Made by a program: the position numbers and the translations under genes. A stretch of 35,139 bases of DNA. Source: Paludibacteraceae bacterium. Lineage in GTDB: Bacteria > Bacteroidota > Bacteroidia > Bacteroidales > Paludibacteraceae. The notes below the pieces were generated by a model. It searched no databases, was not told the origin of the DNA, and saw only the letters and a list, made by a program, of their open reading frames with translations. Positions 1-8,960 of this stretch are shown one piece after another. The stretch is from assembly GCA_017457295.1 (NCBI GenBank), contig JAFTHS010000042.1, positions 1 through 35,139 of the forward strand, read 5' to 3'. The first letter of the stretch is position 1; every line of letters starts with the position of its first letter.

Positions 1-1
1 A

Positions 2-640
2 ACATGTAAAGGTTCGGGACGTGTGGTGAGTGCGCAACGCAGTATCTTCGGTATGATGCAGGTGCAAAATGAGTGTCCGACCTGCCATGGCGAGGGCAAA
101 ATCATCAAAAATAAGTGTACACATTGCCAAGGTAATGGCGTGGTACGTGAGGAGGAAATTATTGAGATTCATATCCCCGCTGGTGTGGCTGGTGGTATGC
201 AGATTCCAGTGCATGGCAAAGGTAATGCGGCTCCTCATGGCGGCGTGAATGGCGATTTGCTGGTACTGATTGAGGAAGAAGAGCATAAAGATTTCTTGCG
301 CGATGGTAGCGATTTGGTGTATAACTTGCTGCTGGATATGCCGACTGCTATTTTGGGCGGCCAAGTGCAGATACCAACTTTGCAGGGTGAAGCGAAGATT
401 ACTATCACTCCTGGTACACAACCTGGCAAAGTACTCCGCATGCGCGGAAAAGGTCTGCCAATGATAGACCAATATGCCCGCCAATATGGCACAGGCGATA
501 TGCTTATCAATGTGGGTGTGTATATCCCAGAACACCTCAATAAAGAGGAAAAGAAGATGATTGAACAACTGCAAAAGAGCGAGAATGTCCGCCCTGGCAG
601 CAGCGATAAGAAGAATTTCTTTAAGAATCTGTTCGGATAA
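2..640 (+). CDS. dnaJ: Chaperone protein DnaJ, C-terminal part (5' end outside window)
   Basis: This is the back two thirds of the Hsp40 co-chaperone that stimulates DnaK ATPase activity and hands it unfolded clients in the cytoplasm. The reading frame is open from base 2, before any start codon, so the gene is cut by the window edge. A GTG at 23 is internal and not a real start. The fragment opens inside the zinc-binding region: half of one CxxCxGxG repeat (TCKGSG), then CPTCHGEG and CTHCQGNG. The substrate-binding C-terminal beta domains follow (IHIPAGVAGGMQIPVHGKGN, then MRGKGLPMI), then a short charged tail ending NLFG. The J domain and Gly/Phe linker are missing because they lie upstream. 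The next gene begins 40 bp downstream on the same strand with no terminator seen between them. Confidence 0.95.
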   Translation, partial: TCKGSGRVVSAQRSIFGMMQVQNECPTCHGEGKIIKNKCTHCQGNGVVREEEIIEIHIPAGVAGGMQIPVHGKGNAAPHGGVNGDLLVLIEEEEHKDFLRDGSDLVYNLLLDMPTAILGGQVQIPTLQGEAKITITPGTQPGKVLRMRGKGLPMIDQYARQYGTGDMLINVGVYIPEHLNKEEKKMIEQLQKSENVRPGSSDKKNFFKNLFG

Positions 641-680
641 AAATGGATTCGGGAATCAGGTTCAGGAATAAAGACAAATT

Positions 681-3164
681 ATGAAAAAGACTATTTTATT
701 GGTAATGAGTATATGCCTCAGTGCGCTGGTGCGTGCTGAGGTTTTTCCGTCTTTTGGAGTAGATAGCGTGAGTAGCGAGTTCTTTCGTGAGTGGTATATC
801 AATGGGGATTTAGGACATTATCTGGATAATTATTCGGATTATGTGGTGTATGAAGCGGAAACCACAGGCGAATGGAACTTGGGCGATATGAATATCTTTT
901 CGATTGCAGGCAACTCGTTTCGTCAGAATAAATATTCGCTAAATGGCATGCGCATAGATAGCCGCTATCAAGTGGGCAGTACTATGCTGTATACCAATAT
1001 GTTACGCACGGACTATGTGCTGGATTACCACGAGGGAAAGATTCATTTTACAGATGCCGCCGATCAAAGCCAATCGCTGACACTGAAAGGTAATGCAGGC
1101 AACTTGGGCGGTATATCGCCTGGAACATGCGAGTTGATCAACTTGTTCCACTCATCGGGTGAAGAGCGAACGATGGATAGTCGCCCGATAGAGATGCGTA
1201 ATCATGTGATAGGTGCGGGTAGTGTGGAGGCGAGTTTCGCTATTCCTGCGTATGGCAAACGGTATTATCAACATGCGTACGCTCAATATGGTTCGCGCAC
1301 GCAGACAGCATTTGACCACACAGGTATATCTGGGATGTATGCAAGTCCCTATTATACAGCGCAATTGGATGGCGAACTGCCTATGGCAACGAATAATGTG
1401 CTGGATAAGTTGAACTATTATTTTGTAGCGCAGGGTAGGGGAGATATGTATTCGGAGTTGCTGTATAATCGCAATGAAGTGGCAGAATTTTTAGGCTATA
1501 CGGCTGCAGTGTATGGAAGCAAGACCTTTGCTAATGGTGGTAGACTGGTGGCAGGTTTGAGCTGGGCGTTGAGCGATGTGCAGCACGATAGTTTGTCGTT
1601 TGCTCGCAATCTATTGGACCACGATGGCGAGGCGTTTGACCCATGGTATGCTGATGGTAAGACAAATGAGGCAAGTTTGTCGTTGCAATATGATCAGCGT
1701 TTGTTGCCATGGTTGCGTGTACATGCTTCAGGGTATAACTCTTTTGTGCATTTCAGTCCGACTACAGCGACTTGGAGCAACGATGTGTATATGCAGAGTA
1801 TAGCCGATAAATCGCGTACACAATTATATACATGTCATTGGCAATCAGCGGCTTATATGGCGGGATTGTTGGAGAATGAAGCTATGGTGGTGGCAGAACA
1901 TGAATTGGCGCGTGGACTACGTATTCAAGCGCATTTGGGTGTTTCGTTGGACGGAATACTGTTGCATGGGAAATCAGTGGTAAGTCCGAATTGGCTGGCG
2001 AAGTTTGCCTTGGACTGGAAGCCCAATTGGTGGTTTCAAATGGGGTTGAACCTCTCGCATAATCGTATGAATTACACCATGAACGAGGTGCAATACTTGA
2101 GCAATGATTATATGAATGGCGAGATTCGCTATGCAGATGGCACCTTGCTTGCCACAACGGGAGGCAAATATCATGCCATAGATAAGAACTTATGGGCACA
2201 TCAGCCATCATATGCCGTATTGGATATCCCTATTCGCTTTACTTTCGATAAGCAGTCAAGGCATCAGTTCTCGCTGCTGTCAAGTATTCGCAAGTATTAT
2301 AACATGTGGTTTACCGATTATAGCAATGGCCTGGAGGCGAATATGTTTGAACAAGATGATTTGTACTATTGGCGTGAGGGTGAGAAACATTATACAGTAG
2401 GTCTGCAACCAATGGATTTGATGAGTGGCACTGTGGGTGGACGTACCCCTTATTATATGTCGAACGTGGCAAAGTATTCGTACACGGGCAAGAAATGGTT
2501 CGTTAGTGTATCATGGCAGAGTTATTTGATGGCAGGACTCTCTACGATTGGTAATGGTCCGTTGCACAATAATATCGGTGTGTTGGCAGAGTCAAGCGCG
2601 AATCCGAATGCATATAAAGTGATGAGTTATGGTAGCTTGCCTTATCAAGGAAATTGCCGTTTGAATCAAGATAAGTCTTTTATTTTGCGTTTGCAAGTTA
2701 CCTACAACCCATGCGAATACTTCTCTGTAAGTCTAAATGGAAAGTTCAAAGATGGCCAACCATTTGCTACTTTTGTAGCTAAACCAGTGACCGCAAATGG
2801 CCATACACAAGTAGCATTGTGCGGCAACGATGCAAAAGGAATCAATATGGCCAATGGTGCCTTTGGAAAACGAGAAGATGCGTTCTTCAATTTTGATTTG
2901 CGTATGACAGGCCGTTGGTGGATAAAGCAAATACCTTTCCAATTGGATGTGACGTGCTATAATATCTATGACTTTGGAACAGCATTGACGGAATATGTAT
3001 TTGATGGATACGACCATCCTACATACCCTTATTGGACCAATGATAGAGGAATTGCCACTATGCAAGATAGTCGCACATCCATGTCATTGTGTATTCCCCG
3101 TGGATTGCTCATTAGTTTGCGTATCGGATTGGAGGCGGATAAGCACCATCCACACGCACCATAA
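681..3164 (+). CDS. TonB-dependent receptor-like outer-membrane beta-barrel protein
   Basis: An 827-aa protein with an N-terminal signal peptide (MKKTILLVMSICLSALVRA). There is a plug-like region at about residues 60-150 (FSIAGNSFRQNKYSLNGMRI), followed by a long barrel of alternating aromatic and polar strands. It should sit in the outer membrane. It has no carboxypeptidase-regulatory-like N-terminal domain and no obvious TonB box, so energy coupling is uncertain and the substrate is unknown. The C-terminus is unusual. Such barrels normally end on an aromatic residue (expected here around SLRIGLEF), but this one reads SLRIGLEA followed by eight extra residues. The last 81 bp overlap, tail to tail, the 3' end of the O-antigen ligase gene on the other strand. 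Family assignment rests on overall character only; a TonB-receptor relative is the best guess. Confidence 0.7.
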   Translation: MKKTILLVMSICLSALVRAEVFPSFGVDSVSSEFFREWYINGDLGHYLDNYSDYVVYEAETTGEWNLGDMNIFSIAGNSFRQNKYSLNGMRIDSRYQVGSTMLYTNMLRTDYVLDYHEGKIHFTDAADQSQSLTLKGNAGNLGGISPGTCELINLFHSSGEERTMDSRPIEMRNHVIGAGSVEASFAIPAYGKRYYQHAYAQYGSRTQTAFDHTGISGMYASPYYTAQLDGELPMATNNVLDKLNYYFVAQGRGDMYSELLYNRNEVAEFLGYTAAVYGSKTFANGGRLVAGLSWALSDVQHDSLSFARNLLDHDGEAFDPWYADGKTNEASLSLQYDQRLLPWLRVHASGYNSFVHFSPTTATWSNDVYMQSIADKSRTQLYTCHWQSAAYMAGLLENEAMVVAEHELARGLRIQAHLGVSLDGILLHGKSVVSPNWLAKFALDWKPNWWFQMGLNLSHNRMNYTMNEVQYLSNDYMNGEIRYADGTLLATTGGKYHAIDKNLWAHQPSYAVLDIPIRFTFDKQSRHQFSLLSSIRKYYNMWFTDYSNGLEANMFEQDDLYYWREGEKHYTVGLQPMDLMSGTVGGRTPYYMSNVAKYSYTGKKWFVSVSWQSYLMAGLSTIGNGPLHNNIGVLAESSANPNAYKVMSYGSLPYQGNCRLNQDKSFILRLQVTYNPCEYFSVSLNGKFKDGQPFATFVAKPVTANGHTQVALCGNDAKGINMANGAFGKREDAFFNFDLRMTGRWWIKQIPFQLDVTCYNIYDFGTALTEYVFDGYDHPTYPYWTNDRGIATMQDSRTSMSLCIPRGLLISLRIGLEADKHHPHAP

Positions 3165-4370
3165 GGCAATACCATCGAACATACCCCACATACAGTCAGT
3201 GAGCATATTGAGTGCGTAAAGCGTGAATAACATCATCGCAGATTTACGCGCTCTTTTTTGTGTGAAATATGGAATACTAATCCAAGCGAGTATGAAGAAT
3301 AAAAGTCCAGGAATACCAATCTCCATCCATTCGGCGAGATACTGGTTATGTGCTGCGAATCCGAGTTCGACATGCATATTTAACCCTGCTTCGGCATATT
3401 TTTGTTGCAGATATGGAGTGCTCTGTCCTGCTCCCAAACCATATAGTGAATAATCTTGTGGTGAACCTAATGCAGCTCCCCAAATATTTAATCGCACATT
3501 ATGATCTTCTGCGGTTTCACGAATAGAAAGCAAATCTGTGTAATCAAACTCTTGCATGCGAGGATGCTGAGTCAATGCGAATAATCCTATTCCACACGCC
3601 AATAAAACCAATGCTATTCTATAGCGTATGCGTCGGATAGGAAGTTTATATAATAGCCATATAGTCAATAATGCAACTCCAGATAGTATGGAGGCTCGTG
3701 AACCAGTTGCTAATATGAGCGCAAGCATACTTGTGAGACCAATAATAATGATAATCCATCCTTTTATAGTACCATATTTGCATAATATATCCTTGCGCAA
3801 GTATAGAAGCGCCATCATTCCCATCATCTGGGTGCTACACAAAAAAAGTCGATGCTTTATATAAGATACTTTATCTGCAAAAAACTCTATAGGAAGTTCT
3901 TGTTGTGCATAAATACCAATCGCATAATTAAACGCTTGAGCATTGTATACCCAATATAAGGTGAATGCATATACTCCTGCGGATGCAACACATGATACAG
4001 TCAACACCTTGCAAATTTGTTTCCAATCGTAGTTCTTGTTAACACCCCAAATACCGATAGGAACTAATAATCCAAATGCCATATATCGCTCTAACTGCCA
4101 AGAATATGCATCTTGGTCTGCTGCCCATAGACCAGATATAATCTTCCATAGATACCATATTCCAAACATTATGAATGGCATCATTTTGCGCCAATCTTGT
4201 ACATTAGGTTTTTGCACAAATCTACCTTCTAATAGCCATGTGCAAATCCATATGACACAAGCATAGCGTAAAAATACCTGTGGAAAAGGCAATAATGCTA
4301 CAACTATTAAAAAAAGAATGTAGTTGAGTTGTCCCATTACGGACTGATATTTTTGTAAAAAATTAGTCAT
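3084..4370 (-). CDS. O-antigen ligase / Wzy-type polymerase family membrane protein
   Basis: A 428-aa polytopic inner-membrane protein with about ten to twelve hydrophobic segments, starting near residue 15 (YILFLIVVALLPFPQVFL). A large periplasmic loop carries the Wzy_C/WaaL signature region: GLGAGQSTPYLQQKY, then AAHNQYLAEWMEIGIPGLLF, with the conserved His in the HNxYL motif. Members join polymerised glycan to lipid A-core, to another acceptor, or polymerise repeat units; which of these cannot be told from sequence. The start overlaps the end of the upstream glycosyltransferase-kinase gene by 8 bp, so the two are translationally coupled. It is the last gene of the minus-strand envelope run, and its 3' end overlaps the convergent barrel gene by 81 bp. 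The last ~15 residues (QSDTQTNEQSTGNTQ) are a soluble tail. Confidence 0.85.
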   Translation of the reverse strand: MTNFLQKYQSVMGQLNYILFLIVVALLPFPQVFLRYACVIWICTWLLEGRFVQKPNVQDWRKMMPFIMFGIWYLWKIISGLWAADQDAYSWQLERYMAFGLLVPIGIWGVNKNYDWKQICKVLTVSCVASAGVYAFTLYWVYNAQAFNYAIGIYAQQELPIEFFADKVSYIKHRLFLCSTQMMGMMALLYLRKDILCKYGTIKGWIIIIIGLTSMLALILATGSRASILSGVALLTIWLLYKLPIRRIRYRIALVLLACGIGLFALTQHPRMQEFDYTDLLSIRETAEDHNVRLNIWGAALGSPQDYSLYGLGAGQSTPYLQQKYAEAGLNMHVELGFAAHNQYLAEWMEIGIPGLLFFILAWISIPYFTQKRARKSAMMLFTLYALNMLTDCMWGMFDGIALWCVWMVLIRLQSDTQTNEQSTGNTQ

Positions 4371-5775
4371 ATAAATTTGTTATTCCTTGTTTTATGTGTT
4401 TTCTCCAACGATGGGTGATAATATAATTAATTACAAATTCAGTATCCAATTCCAATTCTTGTGCAAAAGCAGTGCCCATTATGGACAAAGCATCTTTGTC
4501 AATATTGAGTCTTTCAAACATTTTAAGCCCTTTTTTGATAGGAATATAACGATAAAATATGATACGATTAAGGTCAATAATTTCAATCTTACTTCCATCT
4601 TCATTGAAGAGAATATTGCCTCCAGAATAATCTTGGTGGAATATTCCGCGTTTATACAATTCTGCAGAAAAGCATCCTATCTCTTTTAGTATTTGTGTGC
4701 GATTAGGAAATGATTTGTTATGAATCAAATTGTTAAAGGTATATTTGCACTCAGATTGCTTACATACATACCAACTTTGGCGTAGAATACCGATATAGCG
4801 TATTTCTCGATATGCTACAGGTGTCGGAGTAAGACCTGCTATACGTTTCGCATATTCATAACTGCGTTGTGCCTTTGACTTACAAAACCAACCATATATG
4901 ATTCCTCTCCACCAAGAAGGTGTAGTGAACTGCTTAGAAATGAAGCCATTAGAATTGCGTAATATATTTCGCTTTGCATAAATGATTTCTCCTTCATCCC
5001 AATTTACATAATTACCTAAAATCGTTTCGCTGCGGAAGAAATTGATAAAACGCGACCATGAACGGTGGTAATGTAGCGGTCCACCCAAATATTTTTGCAT
5101 ATATGCTGGATGTCGATGATTGATGGCATCAACGATACGTTTCTTTTTTCCTTTAGCAAGGCTACGGCGTGATTTTGCAGAAATGCGATAATAAAAGAGT
5201 ATCTCATCCAGCTTGTAGAACGTACCTCCTAATTCCATCATACTTAACCAGAAATCCCAGTCTTCGCGATATATCTCTTCTTCGCAGTATCCGCCGCATC
5301 GTTCCCAATCTGCTTTGCGATACAATGCTGTGGCGGGAATCATATTTTTTCGTGCAAGTAAGGCATGACTGAATTCTGGTAATTTCCACTCTTTGTTTTC
5401 TGCTCCAAACATCCAGCAACGACAACCAACTACGCGTATACCATCATTATTCTCAATTACTTTTACTGCTTTTTGAATAAATGTATCTGCAATCTTATCA
5501 TCGGCATCTACGGGCAAGATATATGTTCCTTTGGCATTTCGAATTGCTTTGTTGCGGGCTGCTGAGACACCTTGATTTGCTTGTGCTATAACTGTGCACT
5601 CAGGATGATTGGTACAATAATCTTGAGCGATGTTTAGGCTATCGTCTTTGCTGCCATCATCTACCATCACAATTTCAATCGGGCGATAAGTTGAGGCAAT
5701 AATGCTATCCAATGTCTCTTTGAGGAAAGGCGCAGCATTATATATAGGCACTATGACACTAACAAAGGGATTCAT
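4363..5775 (-). CDS. Two-domain protein: GT2 glycosyltransferase fused to LPS/Kdo-kinase-like domain
   Basis: A 470-aa protein from the ATG at 5775. That start forms an ATGA overlap with the stop of the upstream gene; an in-frame ATG at 5808 would only add residues before the first beta strand. Residues 1 to ~240 are a GT-A family 2 glycosyltransferase: SVIVPIYN at 6-13, DDGS at 39-42, the metal-binding DAD at 90-92, and ED at 171-172. Residues ~255-470 look like a protein-kinase-fold sugar kinase of the WaaP/InaA/Kdo-kinase type: candidate ATP lysine K281 (FISKQF), catalytic loop HQDYSGGN with D382 and N387, and a metal-binding D401 in IIDLNR. It probably adds a sugar to an LPS-core-like acceptor and phosphorylates the same or a nearby residue at the inner face of the inner membrane. 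The GT call is firm; the kinase call rests on motifs. Confidence 0.85.
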   Translation of the reverse strand: MNPFVSVIVPIYNAAPFLKETLDSIIASTYRPIEIVMVDDGSKDDSLNIAQDYCTNHPECTVIAQANQGVSAARNKAIRNAKGTYILPVDADDKIADTFIQKAVKVIENNDGIRVVGCRCWMFGAENKEWKLPEFSHALLARKNMIPATALYRKADWERCGGYCEEEIYREDWDFWLSMMELGGTFYKLDEILFYYRISAKSRRSLAKGKKKRIVDAINHRHPAYMQKYLGGPLHYHRSWSRFINFFRSETILGNYVNWDEGEIIYAKRNILRNSNGFISKQFTTPSWWRGIIYGWFCKSKAQRSYEYAKRIAGLTPTPVAYREIRYIGILRQSWYVCKQSECKYTFNNLIHNKSFPNRTQILKEIGCFSAELYKRGIFHQDYSGGNILFNEDGSKIEIIDLNRIIFYRYIPIKKGLKMFERLNIDKDALSIMGTAFAQELELDTEFVINYIITHRWRKHIKQGITNLYD

Positions 5776-6491
5776 ATGCGGTCTTTCTTTTGTGTGATTT
5801 TGCGCCAATAGTATAGCAATGGATTAGTATATTTCAGTCGTTTCCAAGGACGTGAAGCATGTGGAAAATGCAATACAGGATTACCCAACATTAATAAATT
5901 GCGCAAACCAAGTTGCACTGACCAATGCGATATGGTAACATCATACCAGTTTTTTGTAGGGTCTAGCAATTGAAAATCTGCTTTTTGTAGTAGTTCGTTG
6001 GTAAGCAATGTACAGCAAAATGAAAATCGCTTTTTCGTAGCGATTGTATTTTTACCAAGAATACGATACTGCCAACGACGCATGTAGTGATATGGGAAAT
6101 TATATGTACCATGTTCATCTACCGTCACTGCAGCAACCATGCCTACTCCTGCTTGCACTTCCGCTTGCATCTTATCCAATGTGTCCGATTGTACAATCAC
6201 ATCACTCTCTACGATAACCAAGTGCTTGTTCTCCGCAATGACCTGTTGCTGGGCCTTTTGTAGTACCAATCGATAATTGGGAGAAGGATGATCTGTCAAA
6301 TCGGAAATATGTACTACTTGAATACCCAATTCCGTTGCCAACCCATCTAATCGGTGTGCATTTTCAGGTAATGAGTTATCATCATATACATACAACGTAT
6401 GCCCGCTATCGACGATAGCACGAATAGCTTTTTCTGCTATCTCAAGCGAGTCCTTGACTGGCATAATAATATGTAATTCTTCGTTTACCAT
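5772..6491 (-). CDS. GT-A fold glycosyltransferase (family 2-like)
   Basis: A 239-aa cytoplasmic glycosyltransferase, probably using a nucleotide sugar in LPS or capsule synthesis. The ATG at 6491 overlaps the last sense codon and stop of the Wzi-like gene by 7 bp and places LHIIMPVKDS directly at the N-terminus, as expected for this fold. A longer in-frame start at 6596 would add 35 basic/aromatic residues that look like read-through of the neighbour and was not used. Visible motifs are DDNS at 37-40 and ESDV at 95-98, where the metal-binding DxD normally sits (here ESD). The C-terminal part carries conserved-looking aromatics (HFPHASRPWKRLKYTNP). Its stop overlaps the next glycosyltransferase-kinase start (ATGA), so the two enzymes are probably made together. 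Donor and acceptor cannot be predicted. Confidence 0.8.
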   Translation of the reverse strand: MVNEELHIIMPVKDSLEIAEKAIRAIVDSGHTLYVYDDNSLPENAHRLDGLATELGIQVVHISDLTDHPSPNYRLVLQKAQQQVIAENKHLVIVESDVIVQSDTLDKMQAEVQAGVGMVAAVTVDEHGTYNFPYHYMRRWQYRILGKNTIATKKRFSFCCTLLTNELLQKADFQLLDPTKNWYDVTISHWSVQLGLRNLLMLGNPVLHFPHASRPWKRLKYTNPLLYYWRKITQKKDRI

Positions 6492-7963
6492 TGGGCAATA
6501 ATTCCTTGTTTTCGAATAGTTAGCATAGCACCAAATTGATTTCCGAACTGCGAACCAAAATCTCCTGCCAACGAGATACCAAAATCTAATTCCCAAGCTT
6601 TTTCCACATGTTTGGTAACTTCCAATAATGCTGCAGTATTTGTGGATAATAGCAATTTGGATGTGTTGTTATTGCCAAAGTTACGTACATACGAACATAG
6701 CAATCGGTATTTGAAACCACAAATATCACCTCTTACTCCCACATGATGTAGTCGCACGCGACTATTCAATGTATAAATCGTACCGTCGGTATTGTACAGA
6801 GGTGAGGTGATGAATGGAGTACCCATAGAACGGTAGAAGTAGTTCCATCCGTTTTGGAATACGCTGTTGCGATAATACGAGTCATTTGCTCCGTAGCATA
6901 ATCCATCCCGATCATGCCATGGACCCGATTGATCTGTAGTATTCATATATTCGTATGTTACACCTTGGATGAATGGCCAACGAGTTTGTTGAATAGATAT
7001 ACCCCATATTCCATCAGGAAGATTTTGTCCAATACCAAGAAATGCAAAATTATCGTCGAAAAAGTTTTGCCAATATGCAGTCACATTCCATCCCTCTCCT
7101 TTAGCTGTAAGTGCCAATTGTTGACTACCTACATGATTACCTTGTGCATTCTTCTGGTCATTAGACATTGTTCCACCTGCTTGGGCAAACAGAACATTGA
7201 TGAATGACTGAAAATCACTGCCCACATCACCAAATACAGGAGATATCCCTCCCCATTCTGCTGCATGATGAAATTCGTAACTCACATTTACAGGCAGTTT
7301 CCCTCCAAATCGTAGTGCTGCAAATTTATGATGAAAGCGACAATTTTTGATGTAGGCATTATCCACCATCCATGCATAGGTTAATCCCCCTTTAAGTTCC
7401 ATATACCCATATAATCCTGGAAATGGAATGTATTCATCTATTCCCACAGTAATGCGAGGCAACGGTTGGCTATTTCCAGATAGAATCATGCTACCACTAG
7501 AAAGCATTGGGTCAACAGCCTCATATATTAATGGCTTTATACCCGCAGTAATATCGATAAAGTACAATCGAGTATGCGCATATAGTTGATTAAAATATCC
7601 TGTGACGTTTTTCTCGTAGGGCTTTAATGGAGTAGGGATGTCGCTTTGTACACGTCCTGTTAATTGCACCGCAAAATCGTAATCAAACCATCTTTGAGGT
7701 TGAGTGGCTGGCTTGCATAGTCCTATTGATATATTTCCACTATATGGAGACGCTGATATATTGCCATTACGATTGCTTTGTAGCCAAAACGGAGCACATG
7801 TGCCAGATGAAGCCACTCCTAATACTTTAGCATTGTAATATAGCGTATCGCCTATCAGTTTGTCGTGTGTTAGTCCTAAAGGCCACCATTGCCAATTTTG
7901 TGCCGTGGTAGATTGGATTGTCAAACAAAAGAAGATAATATGTAGAAGTGTTTTATTTTTCAT
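6485..7963 (-). CDS. Capsule assembly Wzi-like outer-membrane beta-barrel protein
   Basis: A 492-aa protein with a signal peptide (MKNKTLLHIIFFCLTIQSTTAQ) from the ATG at 7963, preferred over an in-frame ATG at 7984 because the peptide then has a normal basic start. The early SGTCAPFWLQSNRNG segment and alternating aromatic strands resemble the Bacteroidota Wzi-family capsule-assembly proteins, outer-membrane barrels that help anchor surface polysaccharide. Its position among glycosyltransferase and polymerase genes fits that role. It overlaps the Kelch lipoprotein gene upstream by 11 bp and the next glycosyltransferase downstream by 7 bp. It ends IIAQW rather than on a strand plus Phe, although the last strand (FGAMLTIRK) is clear. 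An uncharacterised porin-like barrel is the alternative. Confidence 0.75.
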   Translation of the reverse strand: MKNKTLLHIIFFCLTIQSTTAQNWQWWPLGLTHDKLIGDTLYYNAKVLGVASSGTCAPFWLQSNRNGNISASPYSGNISIGLCKPATQPQRWFDYDFAVQLTGRVQSDIPTPLKPYEKNVTGYFNQLYAHTRLYFIDITAGIKPLIYEAVDPMLSSGSMILSGNSQPLPRITVGIDEYIPFPGLYGYMELKGGLTYAWMVDNAYIKNCRFHHKFAALRFGGKLPVNVSYEFHHAAEWGGISPVFGDVGSDFQSFINVLFAQAGGTMSNDQKNAQGNHVGSQQLALTAKGEGWNVTAYWQNFFDDNFAFLGIGQNLPDGIWGISIQQTRWPFIQGVTYEYMNTTDQSGPWHDRDGLCYGANDSYYRNSVFQNGWNYFYRSMGTPFITSPLYNTDGTIYTLNSRVRLHHVGVRGDICGFKYRLLCSYVRNFGNNNTSKLLLSTNTAALLEVTKHVEKAWELDFGISLAGDFGSQFGNQFGAMLTIRKQGIIAQW

Positions 7964-8960
7964 AAATGCAATACAAATCTCCACATACTTCTATGTCTTC
8001 GTTTTCTCCTAGTCCTACATACACCTTATTGCCAATGCTAAATGCAATATGATTCATTCTGCCTCCATTAGGCAAATTGCCTACATGGCACCAGTTATCT
8101 GCGTGTATATCATATTGCTGAATATCCGTTAACACTTTGCCGTCTGTATTCACTCCTCCGAAATACATTCCTCCGATTACATATACATAATTCTTCGTTG
8201 CAGTACATGCAGCTGTAGTACGTTTATAACCGGGTACATTTTTTCGTTTTATCCATTGAGCATTGATTGGATCTAATTCTCCCCACCAATTGAGACTATA
8301 TGCTCTAAAACCAGTTCCTGCGAAATGTCTTCCTTGGCACGTACAACCAACTCCTCCAAAACTACGCATAGGGAAGGTGAATGCCTTTCGATCTAATTGC
8401 ACATCAATCAACTTCCATGTATCTGTTTCTATATGATATCGATACATATCTCGTTCATATGTCCAGCAGAAACCGTAACCGACATACAATTCTCCATCCC
8501 CAACCATACTGATTGCTCTTGCTGTAGTATTTGCGGGATAATCGCTTAGTTGTTTCCATGTATTAGTAGTGGGATTATACGACCACCAATCTGTCAAATA
8601 ACCAGTTGAGTTATTGTATTTACCATTAAACCCCAGTCCTATATATGCTATTCCGTCATACACGCATGCTGTTGCATTTACGCGAGGTGTCATAGGTGTC
8701 TCTCCTAAATCAGTCCACGTGTCTAATGCAGAATCATATTGCCATAAGCCATTTTGATATATACCTTGTTGATCTCGCCCGAATAAAACGTAAGTTTTAT
8801 CTGCCATTACAAAACAAGTTGCTGAAGCTAATGGAGTAGGAATAGATGCACATTGCTTAATTTGTAATTGCGTATCAAGGTAAGAATTGTCGCATGAAAC
8901 AATAGCCAAGGTCATTATCCATGGCAAAATCTTACTCATATAAAAATGCCAATATTGCAT
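7953..8960 (-). CDS. Kelch-repeat lipoprotein
   Basis: Up to 335 aa. The lipobox AIVSC near the N-terminus predicts a lipoprotein anchored through Cys about 23 residues from the first Met. The rest is a series of Kelch-type blades with the usual features: WQYDSALDTWTDLG, WSYNPTTNTWKQLS, YRYHIETDTWKLID and QQYDIHADNWCHVG, with glycine pairs between them. This predicts a six- or seven-bladed propeller, probably in the periplasm or on the outer membrane. The ATG at 8960 overlaps the lptB stop as TAATG, typical of coupled translation; an in-frame ATG at 8939 gives a more compact signal peptide, so the start is unsettled. No enzymatic motif is seen. Its place directly before the Wzi-like barrel suggests a scaffold or partner role in surface-polysaccharide export, which is inference only. 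Confidence 0.8.
   Translation of the reverse strand: MQYWHFYMSKILPWIMTLAIVSCDNSYLDTQLQIKQCASIPTPLASATCFVMADKTYVLFGRDQQGIYQNGLWQYDSALDTWTDLGETPMTPRVNATACVYDGIAYIGLGFNGKYNNSTGYLTDWWSYNPTTNTWKQLSDYPANTTARAISMVGDGELYVGYGFCWTYERDMYRYHIETDTWKLIDVQLDRKAFTFPMRSFGGVGCTCQGRHFAGTGFRAYSLNWWGELDPINAQWIKRKNVPGYKRTTAACTATKNYVYVIGGMYFGGVNTDGKVLTDIQQYDIHADNWCHVGNLPNGGRMNHIAFSIGNKVYVGLGENEDIEVCGDLYCIYEK

Noticed and set aside
6492-6596. Upstream in-frame start adding 35 residues to the 239-aa glycosyltransferase
   Set aside because: The extra stretch is antisense-free read-through in another frame of the Wzi-like gene and would precede the first beta strand with a basic, aromatic segment not seen in the fold.
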